Assembly (NCBI RefSeq): GCF_002440635.1
Contig: NZ_DJUW01000007.1
Location: forward strand, 1-47,803
DNA: 47,803 nucleotides
Reading direction: 5' to 3'
From: Novosphingobium sp. UBA6272
GTDB taxonomy: Bacteria > Pseudomonadota > Alphaproteobacteria > Sphingomonadales > Sphingomonadaceae
Positions 15,544 to 29,176 of this stretch are shown one piece after another. The notes beneath the pieces were generated by a model that was not told where the DNA came from, made no database searches, and worked only from the letters and a program-made list of their open reading frames with translations. Both the position numbers and the translations under genes were made by a program. Position 1 is the first letter of the stretch. The number at the start of each line of letters is the position of its first letter.

Positions 15544-15993
15544 TCAAACGAACAGCATCGTGATCCATTCGGTGATCAGGGCGGGCTTGTCCTCGCCTTC
15601 GATCTCGATGGTGATCTCGTTGGTCTGCTGCCACTGGCCGGGGCGCTTCTCGACCAGCTCGACCAGCTTGGTATGGGCGCGAACGCGCTTGCCGGCGCGC
15701 ACCGGGGAGATGAAGCGGGTTTTGTTGCCGCCATAGTTGACGCCCATCTTGACGCCGCTGATCCGCGCGCCCTCGGTCATTGCACCGAGTACCGGCAACA
15801 GCGAGAGGGTCAGGAAACCATGCGCGATGGTCCCGCCAAACGGGGTCAGCTTGGCCTTTTCTTCATCGATGTGGATGAACTGATGGTCGCCGGTCGCATC
15901 AGCGAACATGTTGATGCGTTCCTGGGTAACGTCGAACCAGTCCGAAACGCCGATTACTTCGCCGGTCTTGGCCTGCAGTTCCTGCGGGGTCAT
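15544..15993 (-). CDS. MaoC-like (R)-hydratase
   Basis: Protein of 149 residues with a hot-dog fold. The MaoC signature FADATGDHQFIHID contains the likely catalytic Asp36 and His41, and FGGTIAHGFLTLSLLP follows. Family members hydrate enoyl-CoA or dehydrate 3-hydroxyacyl-CoA. The ATG at 15991-15993 has AAGGAGAGG upstream, better than a start six codons earlier. With the thiolase downstream it suggests a fatty-acyl or PHB-linked CoA pathway. Confidence 0.93.
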   Translation of the reverse strand: MTPQELQAKTGEVIGVSDWFDVTQERINMFADATGDHQFIHIDEEKAKLTPFGGTIAHGFLTLSLLPVLGAMTEGARISGVKMGVNYGGNKTRFISPVRAGKRVRAHTKLVELVEKRPGQWQQTNEITIEIEGEDKPALITEWITMLFV

Positions 15994-16100
15994 GTGCCTC
16001 TCCTTAAGCAAGCGGGAAAGGCGGTGTTGTGGCCCAAGCCGCGTGTCAAGGCAACGCCGCTACGGAAAGGCGGGGGCGGATTTGCCGCTTTGTGACCGAA

Positions 16101-17198
16101 TCACTCGGCCGGACTTGGTGCCGGGCGCGAGGCCCAGCGCGGCGACCGGGCGTTGAGCCAGCGCTGCGCCGGCTTTTCCAGCCCGTGGTAGAGCCCTATC
16201 GAAGCAGCAAGGACCAGTGCCAGGAACCCGGCCAGCCCGCCCCAGCCTAACTGAAGCGAGGCATCGACGAAGACCAGCTTGAAGAGAATGAACAGCAGGA
16301 AGTGGGCGAGATAGGTCGAATAGGAAATCTCGCCAAGATAGCTCAGGACCTTGCCGCCCAGCAGCTGCACCAGCGGTCCCTTACCGAGCGCAAGGGCGAG
16401 CAGCCCGGTGAAGAAGGTGGCAGGAACCCAGACAGTTTCCGGCAAGCCCAGCGCCAAGCCCCCGGCGGCGAGGGCAACAAAGGCCAGCCCGGCATAAACA
16501 CCGCCGCGCGGCACGTTCTGCCAGCGCTGCCACAGCTGGCACAGCATGCAGCCCATCGCGAAGCCCGCGAGGCAGCGCCATAGCCCCATGCCCGGAATGT
16601 CGTCGCCCAATCCGGTATAGCCGTTCAGTGCGAACAGGAGGTGGATCGCTCCGGCCAGCGCAGCCGCAACGATCGCAGGCACCCAGCTCGGCATCCGGTC
16701 CCACCGCGCCGCCAATACCAGCGGCGGAAACAGCAGATAGGCCGCAAATTCGGTGCTGATCGACCAGGCCGGGTGGTTCCACGACAGGTCCGAAGTCAGC
16801 CCCCAGTTCTGGACCAGTAGCAGATGAAGCGGCAATTCGGCCAGCGGATAGCCCGAGGCATCGCGCCCGGTGGCGATCAGCAGCGCGGCAAAGCCGACGA
16901 ATGCCGCCAGGATGGCGCCGTGCAGTGGCCAGACGCGGGCAAAGCGCCGCCACAGGAAGTGGCGCGTCTCTGCCCAGCCGCCCTGCGTGATCCGAGCCGC
17001 ATAATTGTACCAGATCACGAAACCGGACAGGATGAAGAACAAGTCGACCGCCAGATAACCCTTGGCGACCGCGGCGATAACCGGATCAGGCAGGATCGCG
17101 GTCAGCGACAGCCGGATATGATAAAGTACCACCCCCCAGGCCGCGATCCCGCGGATCCCGGTCAGCGCATCGAGATGGCGCGGGCCTGCACCGCTCAT
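16101..17198 (-). CDS. acyltransferase 3 family membrane protein
   Basis: Protein of 365 residues with about ten hydrophobic segments and the acyltransferase-3 N-terminus: HLDALTGIRGIAAWGVVLYH (with the catalytic-type His), YLAVDLFFILSGFVIWY and RRFARVWPLH. Members O-acylate sugars of surface polysaccharides or lipids. Its ATG overlaps the ligase-like gene's stop (ATGA), so it belongs to the XrtA-linked polysaccharide unit and probably modifies that polymer. Confidence 0.92.
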   Translation of the reverse strand: MSGAGPRHLDALTGIRGIAAWGVVLYHIRLSLTAILPDPVIAAVAKGYLAVDLFFILSGFVIWYNYAARITQGGWAETRHFLWRRFARVWPLHGAILAAFVGFAALLIATGRDASGYPLAELPLHLLLVQNWGLTSDLSWNHPAWSISTEFAAYLLFPPLVLAARWDRMPSWVPAIVAAALAGAIHLLFALNGYTGLGDDIPGMGLWRCLAGFAMGCMLCQLWQRWQNVPRGGVYAGLAFVALAAGGLALGLPETVWVPATFFTGLLALALGKGPLVQLLGGKVLSYLGEISYSTYLAHFLLFILFKLVFVDASLQLGWGGLAGFLALVLAASIGLYHGLEKPAQRWLNARSPRWASRPAPSPAE

Positions 17199-18556
17199 GC
17201 CGGCTTGGTCCGCAGCGTCGGGGCCCCGCGCCGGACCGGCGCGCGCTGCGGTGCCTCAACCCGTTTGAGGTAGGACCACAGGCCGCATTGCAGGCCGATT
17301 ACCATGAAGACGAACGGCTGGAAGGCGATCCCGACGAAGACCGATCCGGCCAGATAGACCAGTTGGGCCTGTTGCAGGGCATTGGCCAGCGGGGCCTGCC
17401 AGGTTTGCCCCGGTTCGGTACGGTTCTTCCACTTGTGGCGGATTCGCTCCATCTGCCACAGCCCCAGCACCTGCAGCCACAGCCACAGCAACAGCCCTGG
17501 CCAGCCCTGTTCGCCCAGCATCTCGAAATAGCTCGAGTGATAGGCACGTGACTGGTCATAAGCTTCGGTCACATCAACCGAGGCATTGTTGCCGGTGCCT
17601 TCGACTTCGACCATCTCGACCTTGATCTTGTTGCCACGATAGGCATCGAACCCGCCGCCGAAGGGATGATCCTTCACATAGTCAAGCGTCCACATCCACA
17701 CCGCGACCCGGGTAGAGGCGGACTGGTCGGCCTTGTGATTCTCGATCGTGTTCATCCGGTTGGTATAGCTTTCCGGGAGGAACGGGATCGCCACCACGGC
17801 CAGGACTGCGGCCAGGGAGATGTACAGCAAACGCCGTTTGACGCTGCGCAGCGCCAATACGGCAAGCAATGCCAGACAAAGCAATCCGGTGCGGGTCTGG
17901 GTCCCGATCGGGATCAGCATCGCCGCGAAGGTCAGCCCGGCAGCATAGAGCGTCACCAGCTTGGACTTGGGGAAAATCGTTGTGTATCGCGCCACCCACC
18001 AGATCAGCGGGATTGTTGCGATCGCAATGGTTGAAAGCGTGGAACCTTCGTAGATTCCGGCATTCTCGGCCACCAGGGTGCGCAGGGTGCCGTATCCGCC
18101 CCCGCCCGCGAGTGTCTTGATTCCACCGCTGATCAGGATCGCGCCAACCGTCAGCACCATGAACACGGCCGCCGCTTCGAATCGCAAGCGGGTGCGCAAG
18201 GTCAGTGGCAGGATGATCGCGAACAGCAGCGCCTTCCACACCCAGGCCCATTTCTCCGCCGCGGGTTCGGGATAGTCGGCGAACATCGTGGTCAGCCCGC
18301 AATAGACCAGCAACAAGACCATCAGCCCTTGGCGCATGGTGAAGCGGGTATCGCGCTTGTCATCGAGCATGACCCAGCCGCCAAAGGCGAAGACGAAGGC
18401 CATCAGAGAAACGGGAAGCTGCGATAGAAAACCCCACGAAATCTTCTGCGGCACCAGGATATCGACATAAAGATAGGCCAGCACCCACAGGAACGGGCGG
18501 CGCAGGCCAAGCGCGAACAGCGCAGCGACGAATCCGGACAGGCCCAGGTTAATCAC
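17195..18556 (-). CDS. O-antigen ligase/Wzy-like protein, exosortase A-associated
   Basis: Polytopic membrane protein of 453 residues from GTG 18554-18556. It matches the putative O-glycosylation ligase family linked to exosortase A (TIGR03097 by memory): N-terminal LGLRRPFLWVLAYLYVDILVPQKISW, then TRTGLLCLALLAVLALR, and a periplasmic loop with DHPFGGGFDAYRGN and AYHSSYFEMLGEQGWPGLLL as in Wzy_C proteins. It would polymerise or transfer polysaccharide at the outer face of the inner membrane. The start lies inside the end of a 40-codon gene, and the stop overlaps the acyltransferase start. Confidence 0.9.
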   Translation of the reverse strand: MINLGLSGFVAALFALGLRRPFLWVLAYLYVDILVPQKISWGFLSQLPVSLMAFVFAFGGWVMLDDKRDTRFTMRQGLMVLLLVYCGLTTMFADYPEPAAEKWAWVWKALLFAIILPLTLRTRLRFEAAAVFMVLTVGAILISGGIKTLAGGGGYGTLRTLVAENAGIYEGSTLSTIAIATIPLIWWVARYTTIFPKSKLVTLYAAGLTFAAMLIPIGTQTRTGLLCLALLAVLALRSVKRRLLYISLAAVLAVVAIPFLPESYTNRMNTIENHKADQSASTRVAVWMWTLDYVKDHPFGGGFDAYRGNKIKVEMVEVEGTGNNASVDVTEAYDQSRAYHSSYFEMLGEQGWPGLLLWLWLQVLGLWQMERIRHKWKNRTEPGQTWQAPLANALQQAQLVYLAGSVFVGIAFQPFVFMVIGLQCGLWSYLKRVEAPQRAPVRRGAPTLRTKPA

Positions 18557-18671
18557 GCGGCTGCTCCCCGGCGTCGGGCACCTCAAGGTCGAGGTCGTCG
18601 CGCTGCAACAGCTTCCAGACGGCAAACAGCAGCAAGCCGTGGGACAGGGTCAGGGCAAGGATATCGACCAT
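18549..18671 (-). CDS. putative 40-residue single-span membrane microprotein
   Basis: The frame from ATG 18669-18671 encodes MVDILALTLSHGLLLFAVWK followed by LLQRDDLDLEVPDAGEQPRD and stops at TAA 18549-18551. Residues 3-22 form one hydrophobic helix; the tail is acidic. The gene overlaps the start of the ligase-like gene by 8 bases (CGTGATTAA contains both GTG start and TAA stop), as expected of a coupled pair, and it starts 66 bases from the divergent glycosyltransferase. There is no strong ribosome site. I recognise no family; a small partner of the ligase or a leader peptide are options. Confidence 0.55.
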   Translation of the reverse strand: MVDILALTLSHGLLLFAVWKLLQRDDLDLEVPDAGEQPRD

Positions 18672-18737
18672 GGGCCAACTGCTTAGCAGCGGCAAGTTGA
18701 CGGCGCGTTAAGCCTTGTTGCCCTAGGACAAGCGGCG

Positions 18738-19967
18738 ATGACCCGGATTCTTCACGTCCTTGACCACTCCCTGCCGCTGCACAGCGGCTATACCTTTCGC
18801 ACACGCGCGATACTGAAAGCGCAGCAGGCGGCAGGCTATGAAGTGCGCGGGATTACCGGACTGCGCCATTGCAAGGATGGCCCCGTCGCCGAGGAAGCCG
18901 ACGGGATCCTGTTCCATCGCACCCGCGGATCCGCCACAGGCCCGATCGGTCTGCGCGAATGGCGTGAGATCAATCTTCTGGCCGAGGCTATCGTCGCCCT
19001 GGCGCAAAGCTGGCGGCCCGATGTGCTCCACGCCCATTCCCCGGCGCTTTGCGGCAAGGCCGCGCTAATCGCAGGCAAGCGGCTGGGCATTCCGGTGGTC
19101 TACGAAATCCGCGCGTTCTGGGAAGATGCCGCCGTCTCGAACGGGACCGGCAGCGAGGGCAGCGTCAAATACCGCCTGACCCGCGCGCTCGAAAGCCATG
19201 TCGTAGCAGGCGCCGATGCGGTGGTGACGATTTGTCAGGGGCTGAAGGACGATTTGGTCCTGCGCGGAACCGACCCGGCCAAGATCACGATCAGCCCCAA
19301 CGGGGTCGACCTCTCGCTGTTCGGGGAACCGGCTCCGCGCGACGCGGCGCTGGCGAGCGAACTTGGGCTCGGCAAGGGCCCGGTGGTGGGCTTTATCGGC
19401 AGCTTCTATGACTATGAGGGATTGGACGATCTCATCGCGGCTATGCCGCTGCTGGGTGAGCGCTTGCCCGATGCCCGGCTGCTGCTGGTCGGCGGCGGAC
19501 CGATGGAGGCCGCGTTGAAGGCTCAGGCCGAAGCCTCGAGTGCGCGCGAGGCGATCTGCTTTGTCGGCCGTGTCCCGCACAGTGAGGTCGAGCGCTATTA
19601 CGCGCTGGTCGATGTCATGGCCTATCCGCGCAAGAAAAGCCGGCTGACCGATCTGGTCACGCCGCTGAAGCCGCTCGAAGCCATGGCCCAGCGCCAGCTG
19701 GTGGCCGCTTCCGATGTCGGCGGGCACCGCGAACTGATCAGCGACGGGGTCACCGGCACTCTTTTTCCGCCCGACGATCCAGCCGCCTGCGCCGCCGCAC
19801 TGGCCGATCTGCTCGGCGCGCCCAGGATCTGGAACCAGCGCCGCGCCGCCGGACTTGCCCACGTCGCGAAGAGCCACGACTGGGCGCTGAACATACATCG
19901 TTATCACGATGTTTACCAAAGGCTGATACCCCTCAGTCCGAATAGCCGCATCCCGGCAGCCGCCTGA
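18738..19967 (+). CDS. glycosyltransferase, PEP-CTERM/exosortase A-associated (TIGR04063-like)
   Basis: GT4-type glycosyltransferase of 409 residues. The N-terminus MTRILHVLDHSLPLHSGYTF is nearly diagnostic for the exosortase A-linked glycosyltransferase family, with VLHAHSPALCGKAALIAGKR and YEIRAFWEDAAVS next. The C-terminal half has the nucleotide-sugar site: ITISPNGVD, VVGFIGSFYDYEGLDDL and the EX7E-like KPLEAMAQRQLVAASDVGGH. It acts in the cytoplasm on a lipid-linked sugar. It diverges from the ligase/acyltransferase unit. The exosortase itself is not in this window. Confidence 0.92.
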   Translation: MTRILHVLDHSLPLHSGYTFRTRAILKAQQAAGYEVRGITGLRHCKDGPVAEEADGILFHRTRGSATGPIGLREWREINLLAEAIVALAQSWRPDVLHAHSPALCGKAALIAGKRLGIPVVYEIRAFWEDAAVSNGTGSEGSVKYRLTRALESHVVAGADAVVTICQGLKDDLVLRGTDPAKITISPNGVDLSLFGEPAPRDAALASELGLGKGPVVGFIGSFYDYEGLDDLIAAMPLLGERLPDARLLLVGGGPMEAALKAQAEASSAREAICFVGRVPHSEVERYYALVDVMAYPRKKSRLTDLVTPLKPLEAMAQRQLVAASDVGGHRELISDGVTGTLFPPDDPAACAAALADLLGAPRIWNQRRAAGLAHVAKSHDWALNIHRYHDVYQRLIPLSPNSRIPAAA

Positions 19968-20014
19968 CTGGCTGGACCGCGCGGCGCGATGGTGATTGAA
20001 AGGGGTTAACGCTG

Positions 20015-21991
20015 GTGGCCAAACAACCACGCAAGCAAGCGCAGACCAAGCCGATTACGCAGCATCAGCTGTTTCCGGCTGTGATCGCGTTGTGGTTCGG
20101 TGCACTGTTCGGGCTCGGCAGCCTGGCGGTTCGCCCCTCGCTGCTCGAAAGCCTGGTCATCAAGAGCCGGATCGATTTGGTGATCCCGGCCGCCGCGCCG
20201 CCGCTGGGGATCACTTCCCGGATTCTGGTTGCCCTGATCCTTGCGGCGATCGGCAGTGCTATCGGGATCGCCATTGCCCGCCGCCTGGCCCGCCCCAAGA
20301 TCGAAGTGCGCGAGCGCAAGCGCAGCAAGCTGGCTGCCGACGAAGCGCCGGTGCGCCAGCCCTATGGCCCTGCAGCAGCATCCGAAAGCGCTGGTCCAAT
20401 TCTCGCCCCGCGCCGCCGTGCACTGGCGATCGAGCACGAGGAGGAACAGTTCGTGCCCCATGACATGGCCCCGCTCCCCGGTGGGGCGCCGCAAATCCTG
20501 GATATTTCGTCGGTCGGCTTGCGGGCCGAACCGGTCGAAGCTCCGCTCGATCTGGGCGGCTATCCGGCCCCGTCGCCGGCTGAGCACACCGACCTTGCCG
20601 GCTTCGTAACGCAGCCGGTAGTCGCACCTGCAGAGCCGCGCCAGATGTTCCAGCCGCTCGACCATGCCGTGCAGCCGGCGGTCGAGGCGCATCCCAACCA
20701 TCCCGCTGCCGAGGCTGCCGCAGCAGCAGCCGATGGCCGCCAGGTCTTCGGCCTGCCGCGAGTCACCGAAGCAACCGAGGCCCCCAAGCAGATCTTCGGC
20801 CAACAGGTTGCGGGCGAGCACGTTAGCCAAGACTTCGTCAAGGCCGCCGGCTATCAGACCACTGTCTTTGAGACCCCCGAACCGCAGCCGCTGTTCCCGC
20901 CGCGCGAGCAGGCTGCCACCCCGGCATCCTTCGCGAGCGAAGCTTCTTTTGCCATGCCGCAAGCCTTCGAAGTGCCCCCCGCGCCGTTGGTACAGCCATT
21001 TGCCGTGCCAAACGCCGAAGTGCCGCCTTCTTCGCTCGATGCGGTGCAGCAACCTGCAGTCCCGCAGGCCTTTGCGCCCACGACCAGCCAGCCCGGACCA
21101 GCTCCCGTCGTGGCCGCCCAGCTCGAGCCGGTCGCAGCGGAGCCGCTCCCCAGCCCGGCTGGACTTGCCATGGACGATCTTTCAGCCCGGCTCGCCGCCT
21201 CGATGGCGCGGCGCCGTGCCGCGCTTGGCGGTACGCCCGCCGACACGGCTCCGCCAGTTCAGCAAGTGCCGACCTTCGCCATGCCGCAGGCCGAACCTGC
21301 CGTAGCCGCCGAAGCGCCAGCCGCGCCGTTCAATGTCCCGGATACGGCTGAGGCCGCTCCGGTGCCGCAGGCCTATGACCCCGCACCCCAATCCGTTCCG
21401 GGCATTGAGTCAGTGCTGCAGCCCGCTGCTTTTGCCGCGCCGTTCGCTGCGCCTTTCGCCGAGCAGGTGCCGCAACCGGCCGCGCAGATGCCGAGCCCGT
21501 CTATCCCCACCGCGATGCGTCCGCTTGAGCTGGGCGGGTTTGAGGACGAAGCCGAACCGATCGATCACCTGCTTCCGCCGCGCCACATCGCCATGCCGCA
21601 ACCGGTCGCAGCAGCGGCGCCAGCGATGCCGGCTGCCTTCGCTCCGCCCGCCGAACCCGCCGAAGAAGCCGAAATGGCTCAGGCCGAGGTGGCTGAAGAA
21701 AATTACGCCTCGCTGCTGGGTATCGCCCCTGCTCCGGCACGCAGTGGCTTCGTCCGGATCGAGGAACCCGAAGCCGAAGCAACCGCGATCGAACCGGTGG
21801 TTGTCTTCCCCGGCCAGATGGCCCAACCCGCCTCGCAAACATCATTCCGTCCGTTCGATGCCCCGGCCAGCGCTGGTCAAGGCCAGCAGGTTTCAGCCGG
21901 TGACGTCGCCCCGTCGGTCGACCGTGAGGAAGCCGATCGTGCGCTGCGGATGGCGCTTGCCAACCTGCAACGGATGAGCGGCGCAGCCTAG
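20015..21991 (+). CDS. large Pro/Ala-rich membrane-anchored protein of unknown function
   Basis: Protein of 658 residues from GTG 20015 with AGGGG about ten bases upstream. Two membrane segments lie at about 20-40 (FPAVIALWFGALFGLGSLAV) and 67-88 (ITSRILVALILAAIGSAIGI). The remaining ~560 residues are rich in Pro, Ala, Gln and Glu and look disordered and cytoplasmic. Ordered islands break this up: DDLSARLAASMARRRAALGG, RPLELGGFEDEAEPIDHLLP, NYASLLGI and the C-terminal DREEADRALRMALANLQRM, a predicted helix. I recognise no family. It ends in a strong terminator, so it is separate from gltB. Adaptor or scaffold roles are possible. Confidence 0.78.
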   Translation: MAKQPRKQAQTKPITQHQLFPAVIALWFGALFGLGSLAVRPSLLESLVIKSRIDLVIPAAAPPLGITSRILVALILAAIGSAIGIAIARRLARPKIEVRERKRSKLAADEAPVRQPYGPAAASESAGPILAPRRRALAIEHEEEQFVPHDMAPLPGGAPQILDISSVGLRAEPVEAPLDLGGYPAPSPAEHTDLAGFVTQPVVAPAEPRQMFQPLDHAVQPAVEAHPNHPAAEAAAAAADGRQVFGLPRVTEATEAPKQIFGQQVAGEHVSQDFVKAAGYQTTVFETPEPQPLFPPREQAATPASFASEASFAMPQAFEVPPAPLVQPFAVPNAEVPPSSLDAVQQPAVPQAFAPTTSQPGPAPVVAAQLEPVAAEPLPSPAGLAMDDLSARLAASMARRRAALGGTPADTAPPVQQVPTFAMPQAEPAVAAEAPAAPFNVPDTAEAAPVPQAYDPAPQSVPGIESVLQPAAFAAPFAAPFAEQVPQPAAQMPSPSIPTAMRPLELGGFEDEAEPIDHLLPPRHIAMPQPVAAAAPAMPAAFAPPAEPAEEAEMAQAEVAEENYASLLGIAPAPARSGFVRIEEPEAEATAIEPVVVFPGQMAQPASQTSFRPFDAPASAGQGQQVSAGDVAPSVDREEADRALRMALANLQRMSGAA

Positions 21992-22025
21992 GCCTTTCCG
22001 CCATCACAAACCCTGCATAGCTATG

Positions 22026-22056
22026 GGGCCGGTCGCACCAGCGAACCGGCCCTTTT
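22026..22056 (+). terminator. intrinsic terminator after the Pro/Ala-rich protein gene
   Basis: GGGCCGGT (22026-22033) and ACCGGCCC (22045-22052) form a perfect 8-bp stem with an 11-base loop, followed directly by TTTT (22053-22056). It is 35 bases beyond the stop codon and isolates this gene from gltB. Confidence 0.88.
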
Positions 22057-22217
22057 CGCAGTTGCAAAAGCAGCTTCCTGTCGCCATGGGGAAGGTCTGC
22101 GCAATTTTTGCTGCCTTACGCGGCGGGGAATCTTGCGCTTAATTGCTGGAATTCTGCGGTTTGTTGATGCTGCGTGCACGAATCGCGTTCATTCCGGCTG
22201 GTACAGGAAGGTTTTCG

Positions 22218-26858
<4,641 letters not shown>

Positions 26859-26863
26859 ACGAC

Positions 26864-28300
26864 ATGGGCAAGGAAACCGGCTTTCTCGAGCTAGACCGCC
26901 AGGATCGCACCTATGCCGATCCCAAGGAGCGGCTGCACCACTACAAGGAATTCGTGATTCCGCATCCTGAGCCGGCGCTGAAGGCGCAGGCCAGCCGCTG
27001 CATGAATTGCGGAATTCCGTACTGCCATAACGGCTGTCCGGTGAACAACATCATCCCGGACTGGAACCATCTGGTCTATGAAGGAGACTGGCAGAATGCA
27101 CTGGAAGTGCTGCATTCGACCAACAACTTCCCCGAATTCACCGGTCGGATCTGCCCCGCGCCGTGCGAGGCGAGCTGCACGCTCAACATTGTCGACCAGC
27201 CGGTGACGATCAAGTCGATCGAATGCGCGATCGTCGACAAGGGTTGGCAGGAAGGCTGGATCAGCCCCGAAGTGCCCGCGCGCCGCACCGGCAAGGCGAT
27301 CGCGGTGGTCGGCTCGGGACCGGCCGGCATGGCCGCAGCCCAGCAACTCGCCCGGGCCGGGCATTCGGTCACGGTGTTTGAGAAGAACGACCGGATCGGC
27401 GGCCTGCTGCGTTATGGCATCCCTGACTTCAAGCTCGAAAAGCACCTGATCAACCGCCGCGCGGTGCAGATGGAGAGCGAGGGCGTCGAATTCCGCACCT
27501 CGACCGAAGTCGGGGTCCACGTCTCGATCGAAAGCCTGAAGGAAAACTTCGACGCGATCGTCCTGTCGGGCGGAGCCGAAGAGCCGCGCCGGCTCGAAAT
27601 CCCCGGCGCCGAACTGCCCGGCGTGCGGCTGGCGATGGAATTCCTGACCCAGCAGAACAAGCGCAATGCCGGTGACGATGAATTGCGGGCCGCGCCGCGC
27701 GGCTCGCTGACCGCGACCGGCAAGCACGTCGTGGTGATCGGCGGCGGCGATACCGGCAGCGACTGCGTCGGAACCTCGAACCGCCAGGGCGCCGCATCGG
27801 TCACCCAGATCGAAATCATGCCCCAGCCGCCCGAGAAGGAAAACAAGCTGCTGACCTGGCCAGACTGGCCGCTCAAGCTGCGCACCTCGACCAGCCACGA
27901 GGAAGGCGTCGAGCGCGACTGGGCGATCCTGACCAAGCGCGTCGCCGGGACCGACGGTCAGGTCACCGGACTCGAATGCGTCCGGGTCGAGTGGGTCGAA
28001 GGACGGATGCAGGAAGTGCCGGGCAGCGAATTCACGCTGCGCGCCGACCTGATCCTGCTGGCGATGGGCTTCACGGGTCCGCGCAAGATCGGGCTGCTGG
28101 CCCAGTCCGGTGTCGAGCTCGACGCGCGCGGCAACGTCGCCGCCAATGTCACCGACTACCGCGCCAGCGACCCGCAGATCTTTGCCTGCGGCGACATGCG
28201 CCGGGGCCAGAGCCTGGTCGTCTGGGCAATCCGCGAAGGTCGCCAGGCCGCCCGCGCAGTCGACGAAATGCTGATGGGGGTGAGCGAGCTGCCACGCTAG
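26864..28300 (+). CDS. gltD: glutamate synthase (NADPH) small subunit
   Basis: Electron-donating subunit that passes NADPH electrons through FAD and Fe-S clusters to GltB. It has 478 residues. The N-terminal 4Fe-4S region has Cys46, 49, 54 and 58 (ASRCMNCGIPYCHNGCPVNN) and a second group at Cys97, 101 and 105 (RICPAPCEASC). FAD-binding VVGSGPAGMAAA and NADPH-binding VIGGGDTGSDCVG follow, and the C-terminus has IFACGDMRRGQSLVVWAIREG. It begins five bases after gltB, so the two are one operon. Confidence 0.98.
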   Translation: MGKETGFLELDRQDRTYADPKERLHHYKEFVIPHPEPALKAQASRCMNCGIPYCHNGCPVNNIIPDWNHLVYEGDWQNALEVLHSTNNFPEFTGRICPAPCEASCTLNIVDQPVTIKSIECAIVDKGWQEGWISPEVPARRTGKAIAVVGSGPAGMAAAQQLARAGHSVTVFEKNDRIGGLLRYGIPDFKLEKHLINRRAVQMESEGVEFRTSTEVGVHVSIESLKENFDAIVLSGGAEEPRRLEIPGAELPGVRLAMEFLTQQNKRNAGDDELRAAPRGSLTATGKHVVVIGGGDTGSDCVGTSNRQGAASVTQIEIMPQPPEKENKLLTWPDWPLKLRTSTSHEEGVERDWAILTKRVAGTDGQVTGLECVRVEWVEGRMQEVPGSEFTLRADLILLAMGFTGPRKIGLLAQSGVELDARGNVAANVTDYRASDPQIFACGDMRRGQSLVVWAIREGRQAARAVDEMLMGVSELPR

Positions 28301-28324
28301 GCGGCATCTCGCCCGGCCGGCAAA

Positions 28325-29023
28325 TCAAGCCGCGTCGACCAGCACCAGTTCGGCGTCCTCCAGCGCGGTCACTTCGATCGCATCCTCGCCAATGATCGCG
28401 ATCCCGTCACGCGCCGCCGCTTCAACCGCGCCGATCCGCACCCGCCCGCTGGCCGGGACCAGATAGAGATGCCGCTCGGGCGCAGTCTCGTACCGCACCG
28501 TCTCGCCCGCCTTGACATAAGCGGCGGCGACCCGCCCGCTGGTGTTGATCTTCAGCGCATCACCATCTTCCGGCAGGCCCGAGGCGAGCGTGACGAACTT
28601 GCCGTCGCGGCCCTCTTTCGGGAACGGCCGGGTCCCCCAGCTTGGCGCGTGGCCGCCGCGATCGGGCACGATCCAGATCTGGAACAGGCGGCACTCCTCG
28701 TCTTCCAGATTATATTCGGCGTGGCGGATCCCGGTTCCGGCGCTCATAACCTGAACGTCGCCGGCTTCGGTTTTGCCTTCGTTGCCGAGGCTGTCCTTGT
28801 GGCTGATCGCGCCCTGGCGGACATAGGTGATGATCTCCATATTGTCGTGCGCATGCGGCGGAAACCCGCTCTTGGGGGCAATGGCATCGTCATTCCAGAC
28901 CCGCAGCGCGCCCCAGTGGACCCGCGCCGGATCGTGATAGCCGGCGAACGAGAAATGGTGATGGGCATCGAGCCAGCCATGGTTGGCGGCGCCGAGCGAG
29001 GCAAAGGGACGCAGTTCGATCAT
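28325..29023 (-). CDS. pirin family protein
   Basis: Bicupin of 232 residues from ATG 29021-29023, with GGAGAT upstream. The four metal ligands of pirins are all present and at the same numbers as in the human protein to within one: His57, His59, His101 and Glu103 (PPHAHDNMEI and GIRHAEYN). Pirins bind iron; some act as quercetin dioxygenases and others as regulators. The frame is open for another ~350 codons upstream across the ATP-grasp gene, but that part is antisense and without family character. It is divergent from the ATP-grasp gene. Confidence 0.92.
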   Translation of the reverse strand: MIELRPFASLGAANHGWLDAHHHFSFAGYHDPARVHWGALRVWNDDAIAPKSGFPPHAHDNMEIITYVRQGAISHKDSLGNEGKTEAGDVQVMSAGTGIRHAEYNLEDEECRLFQIWIVPDRGGHAPSWGTRPFPKEGRDGKFVTLASGLPEDGDALKINTSGRVAAAYVKAGETVRYETAPERHLYLVPASGRVRIGAVEAAARDGIAIIGEDAIEVTALEDAELVLVDAA

Positions 29024-29176
29024 CGGGTATCTCCACATCCGGCCGTTTCGGAAATGGGCCGGGCAACGGCACCAAGATAGGCGCTCTCCCCATCTACGCC
29101 AGATGGTTTCCAGGTGGTCACCGCCCTTTGCGTGAACCAGTTTGCCCAAGCCCCTTAGGAAAGCTACGGCCCCGCC

